Shown: positions 26,722 to 35,852 of the stretch, piece after piece
Layout of the letters: each line of letters opens with the position of its first letter
How positions within the stretch are numbered: the stretch's first letter is position 1
Source: Polynucleobacter sp. es-MAR-4
Lineage (GTDB): Bacteria > Pseudomonadota > Gammaproteobacteria > Burkholderiales > Burkholderiaceae
Length of the DNA stretch: 64,000 nucleotides
Assembly: GCF_018882055.1 (NCBI RefSeq)
Contig: NZ_JACVPF010000001.1
Location: 992,001-1,056,000 of the forward strand
Direction of reading: 5' to 3'
Program-made: the position numbers and the translations under genes
Notes under the pieces: model-generated
Database searches by the model: none
Seen by the model: the letters and a program-made list of their open reading frames with translations, nothing else
What the model was told of the DNA's origin: nothing

Positions 26722-27198
26722 ATGACAACTAAGCAATCATCACCCTCTAAACTCGAGATTGATATTCAATTTGCTAACGCAAGCATTGAAGACAAAGTTC
26801 TGGCAATAACATCTCTAACGGCAATTAAAAAATGGGTGAAATCAGCAGTTCAATTGAATGGGCTTGTCACCTTACGCTTTGTCAATAAAGCTGAAGGCAA
26901 AAAATTGAATTTTGCATTTCGCAATAAAGACTATGCGACCAATGTACTGACCTTTCCCTATGAGCTCAACAAAAAGACTTTGGCTGCCGATATTATTTTT
27001 TGTCTTCCTGTCATTCAAAAAGAGTCGTCCGAGCAAGGCAAAGCCATTAAAGCTCACTTAGCGCATCTGATTATTCATGGCTGCCTACATGCCCAAGGTC
27101 TTGACCATGAAAACGATAAAGAAGCGAAGAAGATGGAAGGTAAGGAAATCATCCTCCTGAAATCTTTAGGATTTACCAATCCCTACTCACCTATTTAA
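26722..27198 (+). CDS. ybeY: endoribonuclease YbeY
   Basis: Metal-dependent RNase for 16S rRNA 3'-end maturation and 70S quality control. The zinc motif HLIIHGCLHAQGLDHEND supplies three histidines (H-x3-H-x5-H). NKDYATNVLTFPYEL is the other conserved block. The start is uncertain: the frame is open back to GTG 26680, with ATGs at 26692, 26710 and 26722. I choose 26722 because it follows the miaB stop by 1 nt and gives 158 residues, close to the E. coli length of 155. An earlier start would overlap miaB by up to 41 nt. Confidence 0.93.
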   Translation: MTTKQSSPSKLEIDIQFANASIEDKVLAITSLTAIKKWVKSAVQLNGLVTLRFVNKAEGKKLNFAFRNKDYATNVLTFPYELNKKTLAADIIFCLPVIQKESSEQGKAIKAHLAHLIIHGCLHAQGLDHENDKEAKKMEGKEIILLKSLGFTNPYSPI

Positions 27199-27254
27199 AG
27201 CATCTTTAAGCCTTCCTTTACTGAATTTACTGATTTCTGCGATATTCTTGCTAT

Positions 27255-28094
27255 ATGCCTGACCCCAATAAATCCCTTTTAGAACGCTTGGCTGATTTTT
27301 TAACGCCACAGCCAACCAGCCCAGCAGAACGTCGTCAAGAACTCATTGACACCCTCAGAGAAGCTCAAACTGAGGGCTTAATAGATGCAGATGCCCTCTC
27401 CATGATCGAGGGCGTGTTTCAGGTAGGGCAATTGTGCGCTCGCGATATTTTGATTCCCAGGGCTCAGATTGATTGGATTGACATCAACCAACCGCTATCT
27501 GAAATTATCAAGAGTGTGATTACTGCAGCTCATTCACGCTTTCCCGTATTTGAAGGTAGCCGCGACAACGTCATTGGCACCTTGCTAGCAAAAGATTTAT
27601 TGCGCCACTCCACTGAAAAAGATTTTCAGGTTCGAGACTGGCTTCGCCCAGCTGTATTTATTCCAGAATCAAAACGTTTAAGCGTTTTACTGCGTGACTT
27701 CAAAGACAATCGGAATCACTTGGCAATTGTTGTGGATGAGTACAGTGGCGTTGCCGGTGTAATTACGATTGAAGACGTACTGGAACAAATTGTTGGTGAT
27801 ATTGAAGACGAGCATGATATTGATGAAGAGGCCGATAACCTAATCTCTTTGGATAATGGCGATATCCGAGTTAAAGGTATCACTGAGCTTGAGCAATTTA
27901 ATGAGACGCTAGGTACTCAATTTCATGATGAAGATATTGAAACAGTGGCCGGCTTAGTCATTCAGCATCTTGGTCGAGTGCCTAAGATGGGTGAGCTCAT
28001 TGAGATCGATGGTGTTGAGTTTGAGATTCAACGCGCTGACCCAAGACAGATTCATATCCTGCTCGCACGCCAACTCCCAAAGAAACCTTCCTGA
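27255..28094 (+). CDS. corC: CorC/HlyC-family CBS-domain protein
   Basis: A 279-residue soluble protein: an N-terminal helical segment, two CBS domains (about 65-185; LIPRAQIDWIDI, VVDEYSGVAGVITIEDVLEQIVGDIEDE) and a C-terminal CorC_HlyC domain (about 200-275). E. coli CorC (YbeX) is linked to Mg2+/Co2+ efflux and to ribosome/heat-shock phenotypes; mechanism is not settled. It keeps the usual place between ybeY and lnt. The gap of 56 nt before it may hold a secondary promoter, none obvious. Confidence 0.93.
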   Translation: MPDPNKSLLERLADFLTPQPTSPAERRQELIDTLREAQTEGLIDADALSMIEGVFQVGQLCARDILIPRAQIDWIDINQPLSEIIKSVITAAHSRFPVFEGSRDNVIGTLLAKDLLRHSTEKDFQVRDWLRPAVFIPESKRLSVLLRDFKDNRNHLAIVVDEYSGVAGVITIEDVLEQIVGDIEDEHDIDEEADNLISLDNGDIRVKGITELEQFNETLGTQFHDEDIETVAGLVIQHLGRVPKMGELIEIDGVEFEIQRADPRQIHILLARQLPKKPS

Positions 28095-28102
28095 GAATTA
28101 CT

Positions 28103-29626
28103 TTGATTGATCGGCAATCAGCAAGACTAAGCAATAGCGTCAACGTATTGCTGCTATTTTTTTTAGGGGTCTTACTGGCTACTGCTGCAGAGCTGCCGTA
28201 TGGTGGCTGGATACAAATCCCGATCCTCAGTTTGATTTGGTGGCGATTGAGTCAACAATCAAACCCTTCTATTAAAAATCAATTTTTTTTCGGGATGTCG
28301 TTTGGCCTAGGCTACTTTGTTCTGGGACTCTGGTGGATCTACATTAGCTTGCATGATGTAGGCGGGATGCATGCTGTGATTTCTTGCTTGGCTGTTTTTT
28401 TATTGGCTGGAGGCATGGCCTTATTTTTCTCTAGCGCCTCTCTCACCCTCTGTTTACCTAGGCGTAGATATCTAACGGGCCTAGTGCTAGCAGCATCTTG
28501 GGTACTCATTGAATACCTGCGCAGCGTAGTATTGACTGGCTTTCCTTGGATGGGATTTGCGGAAGCACAATTCAATGGTCCCTTCGCGCCAGCAGCGCCA
28601 TTCTTCGGCGGCCTAGCCTGCACATTTTTAGTGGTGTGGATTTCTTGGGAGATTACGCAGCTAAGGAAAAATATTGTCTTTAGCTCCGCCTGCATTATTT
28701 TCGCCGTCGCACTTGCGCAACTCGCGAGTTTCTGGACCTTCACAAAACCCATTGGTGAACCGCTAAGTGTCCGTTTAATTCAGGGTAATTTTGAGCAGAG
28801 CCTCAAGTTTGATCCCAAGGCCATTGAAGAGCAATTTAGCTTTTATACCAATGCTATAGAGAGTAAATCTGCTGACCTCATCATTACTCCAGAAACTGCT
28901 TATCCCTGGCCCCAGGGTAATCTACCAATTGGCTTATTGGAATCACTGCAACAGTTTTCTGCTAATACCTCAAGTAATGTCTTGCTAGGCGTCATTGGGG
29001 AATCGCGTGACTCCACTGAAATCAAATACACCAATCGTGCACTTGGAATTTCTCCCGGTATGCCGAGCTATCAATATGACAAGTCTCACTTGGTGCCTTT
29101 TGGGGAATTTATTCCACCCGGCTTTCATTGGTTTGTGAATGCCTTCAATGTGCCCATGAGTGACTTTGCGCGTGGCGCATTAGATCAAGCCCCTTTCAGC
29201 ATTATTCGCTCTGGTAAAGATGCGCTTCATGCAGCCATCACCATTTGCTACGAAGATGTCTTTGGTGGGGAATTAGCTTCCCGCCTCCACCATAGCAAAC
29301 AGCCCATCAACCTGTTGATCAATATGACTAACTTGGCCTGGTTTGGGAATTCTCAAGCGCCAGCACAGCAATTAAGGCTGTCGCAGTTACGCTCCTTAGA
29401 GACCGGACTACCAGCACTACGCGCCACAAATACGGGCATTACCGCAGCGCTTGGTCCTGACGGCAAAATACTGTCCCAATTAGACGAATTTACCCAAGGT
29501 GTACTTAGCCTCAAGATTCAAGCCTACTCAGGCACAACTCCTTATGTGATTTGGGGAAATGCCCCTATTTTGAGCCTTTCTTGCCTACTGCTTATCTTAG
29601 GCATCATTCGCCAAAAACGAATCTAA
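28103..29626 (+). CDS. lnt: apolipoprotein N-acyltransferase
   Basis: Inner-membrane enzyme that adds the third acyl chain to lipoproteins. Six hydrophobic segments span about residues 12-210, followed by a nitrilase-like periplasmic domain with the catalytic triad Glu264 (ITPETAYPWP), Lys327 (YDKSHLVPFGEF) and Cys382 (ITICYEDVFGGE). A last membrane segment is at the C-terminus. Length 507 is typical. The start is a TTG 8 nt after the corC stop, with GAGAA as the probable ribosome site; no ATG exists before the first membrane helix. Confidence 0.95.
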   Translation: MIDRQSARLSNSVNVLLLFFLGVLLATAAELPYGGWIQIPILSLIWWRLSQQSNPSIKNQFFFGMSFGLGYFVLGLWWIYISLHDVGGMHAVISCLAVFLLAGGMALFFSSASLTLCLPRRRYLTGLVLAASWVLIEYLRSVVLTGFPWMGFAEAQFNGPFAPAAPFFGGLACTFLVVWISWEITQLRKNIVFSSACIIFAVALAQLASFWTFTKPIGEPLSVRLIQGNFEQSLKFDPKAIEEQFSFYTNAIESKSADLIITPETAYPWPQGNLPIGLLESLQQFSANTSSNVLLGVIGESRDSTEIKYTNRALGISPGMPSYQYDKSHLVPFGEFIPPGFHWFVNAFNVPMSDFARGALDQAPFSIIRSGKDALHAAITICYEDVFGGELASRLHHSKQPINLLINMTNLAWFGNSQAPAQQLRLSQLRSLETGLPALRATNTGITAALGPDGKILSQLDEFTQGVLSLKIQAYSGTTPYVIWGNAPILSLSCLLLILGIIRQKRI

Positions 29627-29686
29627 TCACTATTTCATAGTTCACTAGCTTAGCCATGTAAAATCAAAGGCTTAGCCAGGTAAATC

Positions 29687-30571
29687 ATGCTTACTTTTCA
29701 GCAAATCATTCTCAAACTCCAAGATTACTGGGACCAACAAGGTTGTGCCCTATTGCAACCTATTGACCTTGAGGTCGGTGCCGGTACATCTCATACAGCC
29801 ACTTTCTTGAGGGCCATTGGCCCTGAGCCATGGAAAGCCGCTTACGTCCAGCCCTCACGGAGACCAAAAGATGGTCGATACGGAGAAAATCCGAACCGTT
29901 TGCAGCACTACTACCAATATCAGGTAGTACTGAAGCCTGCACCAGAAAATATTCTTGAACTCTACCTGGGCTCACTTGCCGCTTTAGGTCTTGATCTTCA
30001 AAAGAACGATGTACGCTTTGTTGAAGACGACTGGGAAAACCCAACCTTAGGCGCATGGGGTTTAGGTTGGGAAGTTTGGCTTAACGGCATGGAAGTCACA
30101 CAGTTCACCTATTTCCAACAAGTTGGCGGTATTGACTGTAAACCTGTTTTAGGCGAAATCACTTACGGTATCGAGCGCTTGGCGATGTACATCCAAAATT
30201 GCTCAAACGTATACGACCTTGTTTGGGCGGATGGCATCTCTTATGGTGATGTGTACCACCAGAACGAAGTGGAGCAGTCTTGCTACAACTTTGAACACTC
30301 CAACACCGACCTATTATTTGCAAACTTCACCAACTATGAAAGTGAAGCTAAGCGTTTGATGGAAGTTCCACTAGCATTACCCGCTTATGAAATGGTACTT
30401 AAGGCTGGACATACCTTCAACTTACTGGATGCCCGTGGCGCAATCTCAGTGACTGAGCGTGCGGCCTATATCGGACGCATCCGAAATCTCTCGCGCGCAG
30501 TAGCGCAGGCTTATTTCGAGTCTCGTGAGAAGTTGGGCTTCCCGATGTGCCAACGTCAACCCAAAGCTTAA
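29687..30571 (+). CDS. glyQ: glycyl-tRNA synthetase alpha subunit
   Basis: Catalytic class II subunit of the bacterial alpha2beta2 glycyl-tRNA synthetase. The beginning [20 protein letters not shown] and the motif-2 region [20 protein letters not shown] are diagnostic; [19 protein letters not shown] is motif 3. Length 294 fits. It forms an operon with glyS, gmhB and plsC. Start ATG at 29687. Confidence 0.98.
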   Translation: MLTFQQIILKLQDYWDQQGCALLQPIDLEVGAGTSHTATFLRAIGPEPWKAAYVQPSRRPKDGRYGENPNRLQHYYQYQVVLKPAPENILELYLGSLAALGLDLQKNDVRFVEDDWENPTLGAWGLGWEVWLNGMEVTQFTYFQQVGGIDCKPVLGEITYGIERLAMYIQNCSNVYDLVWADGISYGDVYHQNEVEQSCYNFEHSNTDLLFANFTNYESEAKRLMEVPLALPAYEMVLKAGHTFNLLDARGAISVTERAAYIGRIRNLSRAVAQAYFESREKLGFPMCQRQPKA

Positions 30572-30587
30572 TCAGCTCGATCTAATT

Positions 30588-32726
30588 ATGAGTACACCGA
30601 ATTCCCTCTCTCAATCAGATAATCTTCTGATTGAAGTATTTACCGAAGAGCTTCCACCAAAATCATTGCGCCGTTTAGGTGACGCCTTCAGTGATGGCAT
30701 TTATTCCGCACTGAAGTCAGCTGGCCTCTTGAGTGAAAATTCCGTTGCGACTGGCTACGCTACACCGCGCCGCCTTGCTGTTCAGGTGACCCATGTCTTG
30801 AGTCAAGCGCCGGACTATCCGATACGTGAAAAATTACTGCCGACAAGCATTGCTTTTGATGCAGATGGCAAACCTACTGCACCACTACAAAAAAAATTAG
30901 CTTCCTTGGGTTGCGCTGACATTGACCTCTCTACTTTAGAAAAAGCAGGCGAAGGAAAGAATGAGGCTTTATATCTCAATGTCGTTGCCAAGGGAGCGGC
31001 ACTAGAACAGACTGCTCAACAAGCGCTTGAGCAAACACTCGGCAAATTACCCATCGCCAAAATGATGCACTATCAAGTGCTTCAAAAAAATGGCGAATTA
31101 GCGGATGTTGAGTTTGCTCGACCTGCACACCGCATCATTGCTCTGCATGGCAAACAAGCTTTAAATATCAGCGCACTGGGTATAGATGCAGCCAATCAAA
31201 CAGAGGGGCACCGCTTTATGGCCCCAGGCGTCATCGCAATCAGCTCTGCAGATCAATATGAATCTGACCTCACCAGCAAGGCTAAAGTATTGCCAAACTT
31301 TAACAAGCGTCGTGAAGTTATCGAATCCGCATTATTAAAAGCTGCCGGCAATGATTTAGTGTTGATGCCAGATAGCTTATTAGATGAAGTAACGGCTTTG
31401 GTTGAGTGGCCAGCAATTTATGAATGTCACTTTGATCAGGAATTCTTGGAAGTTCCACAAGAATGTTTGATTCTGACCATGCAGACTAATCAAAAATACT
31501 TTGCCTTGACTGATAAGCAGGGTAAGTTACGTAATCGCTTCCTCATTGTTTCCAATATCGAGACCGATAAGCCAGAAGCCATCATTTCTGGTAACGAGCG
31601 AGTAGTGCGCCCACGTCTTTCTGATGCACGCTTCTTCTTTCAGCAAGATCAAAAGCGTCCGCTAGCTTCCCGTGTGGCCGATCTTGGAAAAGTGGTCTAC
31701 CACAATCAGCTCGGCAATCAATTGGATCGCACTAAGCGTGTTCAAGGAATCGCAGTAGGCATTGCCAAAGCCTTATCCGCTGACGAGACACTAGCTAGTC
31801 GTGCCGCTGAAATTGCTAAAACCGATTTGCTAACTGATATGGTTGGTGAGTTCCCAGAGCTTCAGGGCATTATGGGTCGCTACTATGCAACGCATGATGG
31901 CGAAAATGTAGAAGTAGCATCTGCTTGTAGCGAACATTACATGCCTCGCTTTGCTGGTGATGCTTTGCCACAGAGTCAAACTGGCACCATCCTAGCGATT
32001 GCGGACAAGCTAGAAACTCTTGTTGGAATTTGGGGTGTTGGTCTTGCTCCCACCGGAGACAAAGACCCCTATGCCTTACGTCGTCATGCCTTAGGAATTT
32101 GTCGGCTTTTGCTAGAAAAGAATCTTGGCCTCAGCCTGCCTGACTTAATTGAACTGGCTCGCAAACAGTTTCCGCAAAAAGACGTTCAAGAAAAAGCTAA
32201 GCCTGAAGATGTTTATGCCTTCATCATTGATCGTCTCCGCGCTTACTTACGCGACCAAGCCGTTGCAGGTAAGCCGTTTACTACAGAAGAGATTGATGCC
32301 GTATTAAGTCAGTCACCTGCACAGCTCAATGATTTAATTGATCGCTTAACTGCCTTACGTGAATTTAATGCCTTGGCAGAAGCAGCTCAGTTAGCTTCTG
32401 CCAATAAGCGCATCAGCAATATCTTGAAAAAAAATGCAACAGCTATTCCAGCGACCTGTTCAAGCAAGCTCTTACAAGTTCCTGCTGAAATCAATCTGCA
32501 TCAGGCACTTGAGAAACTGACTCCAACACTGACAGCAGCTTATGAAAAACGTCAGTTTGTAGACTTATTAAAAGCGCTGGTAGCCTTAAGTGCCCCAATT
32601 GATCAATTCTTTGCCGATGTCATGGTGATGGATCCCAATCCAGAGTTACGCGATAACCGCCTCGCTCTCCTGCAACAACTTCACCAGAAAATGAATCTCA
32701 TTGCCGACCTCGGCAAATTAGCATGA
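30588..32726 (+). CDS. glyS: glycyl-tRNA synthetase beta subunit
   Basis: tRNA-binding subunit of glycyl-tRNA synthetase. LLIEVFTEELPPKSLRRLG at the N-terminus, LTMQTNQKYFALTD, RNRFLIVSNIE and the HD-domain-like KTDLLTDMVGEFPELQGIMGRYYA are GlyS marks. An anticodon-binding/DALR-like domain closes the protein. I start at ATG 30588 (712 residues), 16 nt after the glyQ stop. The frame is open further upstream to 30525, but that would overlap glyQ. Its stop overlaps the start of gmhB by 4 nt (ATGA). Confidence 0.97.
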   Translation: MSTPNSLSQSDNLLIEVFTEELPPKSLRRLGDAFSDGIYSALKSAGLLSENSVATGYATPRRLAVQVTHVLSQAPDYPIREKLLPTSIAFDADGKPTAPLQKKLASLGCADIDLSTLEKAGEGKNEALYLNVVAKGAALEQTAQQALEQTLGKLPIAKMMHYQVLQKNGELADVEFARPAHRIIALHGKQALNISALGIDAANQTEGHRFMAPGVIAISSADQYESDLTSKAKVLPNFNKRREVIESALLKAAGNDLVLMPDSLLDEVTALVEWPAIYECHFDQEFLEVPQECLILTMQTNQKYFALTDKQGKLRNRFLIVSNIETDKPEAIISGNERVVRPRLSDARFFFQQDQKRPLASRVADLGKVVYHNQLGNQLDRTKRVQGIAVGIAKALSADETLASRAAEIAKTDLLTDMVGEFPELQGIMGRYYATHDGENVEVASACSEHYMPRFAGDALPQSQTGTILAIADKLETLVGIWGVGLAPTGDKDPYALRRHALGICRLLLEKNLGLSLPDLIELARKQFPQKDVQEKAKPEDVYAFIIDRLRAYLRDQAVAGKPFTTEEIDAVLSQSPAQLNDLIDRLTALREFNALAEAAQLASANKRISNILKKNATAIPATCSSKLLQVPAEINLHQALEKLTPTLTAAYEKRQFVDLLKALVALSAPIDQFFADVMVMDPNPELRDNRLALLQQLHQKMNLIADLGKLA

Positions 32727-33295
32727 GCACCAGCTCTTCTAAACTCATCATTCTTGATCGCGATGGTGTGATTAACGAAGATCGTGATGATTATGTGAAA
32801 TCGAGTGATGAGTGGATTCCTTTGCCAGGAAGCCTTGAGGCAATCGCACTACTCAATCAAGCCGGCTACCAAATTGCTGTAGCGACTAACCAGTCTGGTT
32901 TAGCGCGGGGATATTTCAATATCAATGATCTCCATGCCATGCATAGCAAGATGGATAGACTGCTTAAACCTTTGGGCGGTCATATCGATAGCATTTTCTT
33001 TTGTCCACATACCGATGCCAATGCATGTGATTGCCGTAAGCCTCTGCCAGGAATGATGAAAGAAATTGCCCTGCGCTACAAAAAGAATCAGAGTGCTACA
33101 CCACTATTGGGGGTGCCAATTGTGGGTGACTCCTTACGCGACCTGCAAGCAGGGGTTGCTCTTGGTGCTAGCCCACATTTGGTATTGACCGGCAAAGGCA
33201 GTAAGACTTTGGATAAGGGCGGCCTACCAGAAGGAACGCAGATTCATGCAGATTTGATGGCATTTGCAAATGCACTCTTAGAAGATAAGGTTTAA
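32723..33295 (+). CDS. gmhB: D-glycero-beta-D-manno-heptose-1,7-bisphosphate 7-phosphatase
   Basis: HAD phosphatase of ADP-heptose biosynthesis for LPS core. The nucleophile motif LDRDGVINED gives Asp12 and Asp14. A structural zinc site CPHTDANACDC holds Cys94, His96, Cys102 and Cys104, typical of GmhB. The family marks LALRSxxG-type end (VGDSLRDLQAG) is also present. Length 190 is normal. It overlaps glyS by 4 nt and precedes plsC by 7 nt. Confidence 0.94.
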   Translation: MSTSSSKLIILDRDGVINEDRDDYVKSSDEWIPLPGSLEAIALLNQAGYQIAVATNQSGLARGYFNINDLHAMHSKMDRLLKPLGGHIDSIFFCPHTDANACDCRKPLPGMMKEIALRYKKNQSATPLLGVPIVGDSLRDLQAGVALGASPHLVLTGKGSKTLDKGGLPEGTQIHADLMAFANALLEDKV

Positions 33296-33302
33296 TGCAA
33301 AT

Positions 33303-34037
33303 ATGACTTTTATTCGCTCAGCCCTATTTACCCTCTTTTTGCTGATTTTTACCCCAATCTGGTCGGTGCTTTGCATCCTCGTTTTTCCATTCCTCAGCCC
33401 TGAGAATCGCTATCGCTTTATCGGACTTTGGAATAAGGTCGTGATCTGGATCTTGCAACCCCTCTGCGGTATTCGTTATGAGATTCGCGGCATGGAAAAT
33501 ATGATGGCGGTTTTGGATAAACCTGTTGTCGTTTTGAGTAAACATCAATCTGCTTACGAAACTATTTTCTATATCGCTAAGCTTCCTAAGCAGGTCTGCT
33601 TTGTTTTCAAAAGAGAATTGCTTTGGATTCCTTTCTTTGGATGGGCCTTGGCTTTACTCAAGATGATTCACATCAATCGCAATAGCAAAGAAACAGCCGC
33701 TCTATCCGTTGTTGGTCAAGGCAAAAAACGCCTAAGTGAAGGTAAGTGGATATTGTTATTTCCAGAAGGAACCAGAACACCTACCGGCTCCCACAAACCC
33801 TATAGCAAGGGTGGCGCAAGGCTAGCAAGTGCTACCGAGGCGCTAGTGATTCCAATTGCCCACAATGCAGGTCGTTGCTGGCCTAAAAACAGTTTTCTAA
33901 AGCAACCTGGAACAGTGATCTTCTCGATTGGACCTGCAATCACCTCCGCTGGAAAAACTGGCGGGCAACTTCATCAAGAGGTAGAAAAGTGGATTGAAGC
34001 TGAAATGCGGGTGATTGATCCTACGGCTTACCAGTAA
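33303..34037 (+). CDS. plsC: 1-acyl-sn-glycerol-3-phosphate acyltransferase
   Basis: Membrane-associated acyltransferase making phosphatidic acid from lysophosphatidic acid. An N-terminal hydrophobic segment (residues 8-30) anchors it. The acceptor motif is HQSAYE (His81 to Glu86) rather than the usual HX4D, and the phosphate-binding motif is FPEGTR (153-158). Glu in place of Asp occurs in a betaproteobacterial subgroup as far as I recall. Length 244 is typical. Last gene of the glyQ-glyS-gmhB-plsC run, convergent with rsmA (10 nt apart). Confidence 0.9.
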   Translation: MTFIRSALFTLFLLIFTPIWSVLCILVFPFLSPENRYRFIGLWNKVVIWILQPLCGIRYEIRGMENMMAVLDKPVVVLSKHQSAYETIFYIAKLPKQVCFVFKRELLWIPFFGWALALLKMIHINRNSKETAALSVVGQGKKRLSEGKWILLFPEGTRTPTGSHKPYSKGGARLASATEALVIPIAHNAGRCWPKNSFLKQPGTVIFSIGPAITSAGKTGGQLHQEVEKWIEAEMRVIDPTAYQ

Positions 34038-34047
34038 AACTACAAGT

Positions 34048-34827
34048 TTAGTGGGCTAAAACCTTGGCCCACTCAATATAGCGCTCTACCGGAATATCCT
34101 GGGCACGCGCTTTTAATTCAGACTCAGATAACGATAATCGATCAGCAAAGGCGGATAAGTTTGTACGCAGCATTTTTCTTCTTTGGGAAAATGCAGCCGC
34201 CACTACTTTTTCTAAAGCGTGCCACTGCGCATTGCTTAAATCAAAATCCCTTCGCGGAATCATGCGCACTACAGCTGAATTGACTTTAGGTTGCGGGTCA
34301 AATGCCTCAGGCGGGACTTCTAAAACTTGTTCCATGTCATAGCGCGCTTGCAACATGACAGAAAGCCTGCTGAATTCTGAGCCACCAGCCTTAGATACCA
34401 TGCGCTCGACAACTTCAGCTTGAAGCATGAATACCTGTTCATCAATTGCATGGGCAGCAGAAACAAGATGAAAGAGTAATGGGGAGGAGATGTTGTAAGG
34501 CAGGTTACCAACCACCTTACATAGACCGCTGTTGGCTGGACGCGCATTAGCCCATTCCAAGAAATCAAACTTAAGTGCATCCCCCTCAATGACATTAAGC
34601 CCCTTGAGATTCTCTTGATTCCAATAAGCCACCAAATCTCGATCAATTTCCAAAAGGTCTAAATGATCGAGATTATTTAATAAGGGTCTTGTTAACGCGC
34701 CAAGGCCAGGACCAATTTCAATCACGTGCATATTTTCACTGGGATTAATAGCTGCAATGATGGAATAAATTACTCCGGAGTCCTGCAAAAAGTTTTGGCC
34801 AAATCGTTTACGGGCGCGATGCGTCAT
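34048..34827 (-). CDS. rsmA: 16S rRNA (adenine1518-N6/adenine1519-N6)-dimethyltransferase
   Basis: SAM-dependent methyltransferase (KsgA) acting late in 30S assembly. The SAM site is VIEIGPGLGALTRPLL, with the catalytic NLPYNISSPLLFHL motif near residue 109. The start RKRFGQNFLQD is typical. Length 259 is normal. It overlaps the upstream pdxA stop by 4 nt (ATGA), so it is translationally coupled in the lptD-surA-pdxA-rsmA operon. Confidence 0.97.
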   Translation of the reverse strand: MTHRARKRFGQNFLQDSGVIYSIIAAINPSENMHVIEIGPGLGALTRPLLNNLDHLDLLEIDRDLVAYWNQENLKGLNVIEGDALKFDFLEWANARPANSGLCKVVGNLPYNISSPLLFHLVSAAHAIDEQVFMLQAEVVERMVSKAGGSEFSRLSVMLQARYDMEQVLEVPPEAFDPQPKVNSAVVRMIPRRDFDLSNAQWHALEKVVAAAFSQRRKMLRTNLSAFADRLSLSESELKARAQDIPVERYIEWAKVLAH

Positions 34828-35852
34828 GTTTTTGGATTCTTTGTGTTCTTTACATTAACAGCTAATTGATAGGCTAGGCGTAGGGCCTCTAACATGCTGC
34901 CTGAATCTGCAAGGCCTTTCCCAGCAATGTCTAGTGCAGTGCCATGGTCTACCGAGGTACGAATAATTGGCAACCCTAAAGTGATATTCACGCCACCGCC
35001 AAAACTGACGAACTTAAATGGTGCTAGACCTTGATCGTGATACATCGCAATAAATGCATCCACACTATCTAGGACTTTGGCATCAAACATCGTGTCACCC
35101 GGATAAGGTCCGCTAACCTGAATCCCCAAGTCTCTCGCAGCTTCGATAGCTGGCGCAATGACATCAATCTCCTCGCGCCCGAGATAACCGGATTCACCTG
35201 CATGTGGGTTGAGTCCTGCCACCCGAATCACTGGCTTGGTAATGCCGAATTTTGTTCGCAGGTCCTGATCAACAATCTGAATAGTTTCCAGAATATGCCG
35301 ATAGTTGAGTGCCTCAGGAACTGCACTCAAAGGTAGATGCGTTGTAACCAAGGCTACTCGAAGGTCGTGACTTTTCTGCAAACCCAGAAATCCAGCAGGT
35401 AATACGGCACACAACATCATGACAACATGTTCTTGCTTGCAAAGTTTAGCTAGATATTCCGTATGTCCAGTAAATATGATTTCACTTGAAGGATCCCCCT
35501 CGTTAATCACACTCTTTTGTATTGGTGCAGTAATCATGGCATCAAATCGACCCTGTAAACACCCCTTAACTGCAACATCTAGAATATTGAGAACATACTG
35601 CGCATTGGCGGGGTTAAGACAGCCAGCAATTACTGGAGCAGCAAGTGGAATAGGCTCCACGTGCAGGCGAGTGGATAACTCTTTAGAAATATCGACTACT
35701 GAAAGTAAGCTTGGATCCCCAAGCAACGTAATCGTACTTGCGGGCTGCTCTTGCAAAAAAGCTAGCGCAGCTGCAATCGAGATCTCTGGACCAACCCCTG
35801 CAGGCTCTCCAGAGCTAATAACTAGGTTAACGGGGGCTGGCTGCTGGATCAT
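34824..35852 (-). CDS. pdxA: 4-hydroxythreonine-4-phosphate dehydrogenase
   Basis: NAD-dependent, divalent-metal enzyme of pyridoxal-phosphate biosynthesis that oxidises 4-phosphohydroxy-L-threonine. SSGEPAGVGPEIS begins the protein; the metal histidines are expected in GHTEYLA, NPHAGE and YHDQGL. PYPGDTMFDAK is conserved. Length 342 is slightly above the 329 of E. coli. The start overlaps the surA end by 26 nt; its stop overlaps the rsmA start by 4 nt. Confidence 0.96.
   Translation of the reverse strand: MIQQPAPVNLVISSGEPAGVGPEISIAAALAFLQEQPASTITLLGDPSLLSVVDISKELSTRLHVEPIPLAAPVIAGCLNPANAQYVLNILDVAVKGCLQGRFDAMITAPIQKSVINEGDPSSEIIFTGHTEYLAKLCKQEHVVMMLCAVLPAGFLGLQKSHDLRVALVTTHLPLSAVPEALNYRHILETIQIVDQDLRTKFGITKPVIRVAGLNPHAGESGYLGREEIDVIAPAIEAARDLGIQVSGPYPGDTMFDAKVLDSVDAFIAMYHDQGLAPFKFVSFGGGVNITLGLPIIRTSVDHGTALDIAGKGLADSGSMLEALRLAYQLAVNVKNTKNPKT

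Noticed and set aside
28339..28752. A 137-codon minus-strand open frame inside lnt
   Set aside because: Antisense to the membrane-helix part of Lnt; hydrophobic codon bias creates stop-free antisense frames. No supporting signal.
30525..30587. Upstream extension of glyS overlapping glyQ
   Set aside because: The extra 21 residues are the glyQ 3' end read in another frame; the ATG at 30588 gives the normal GlyS N-terminus.
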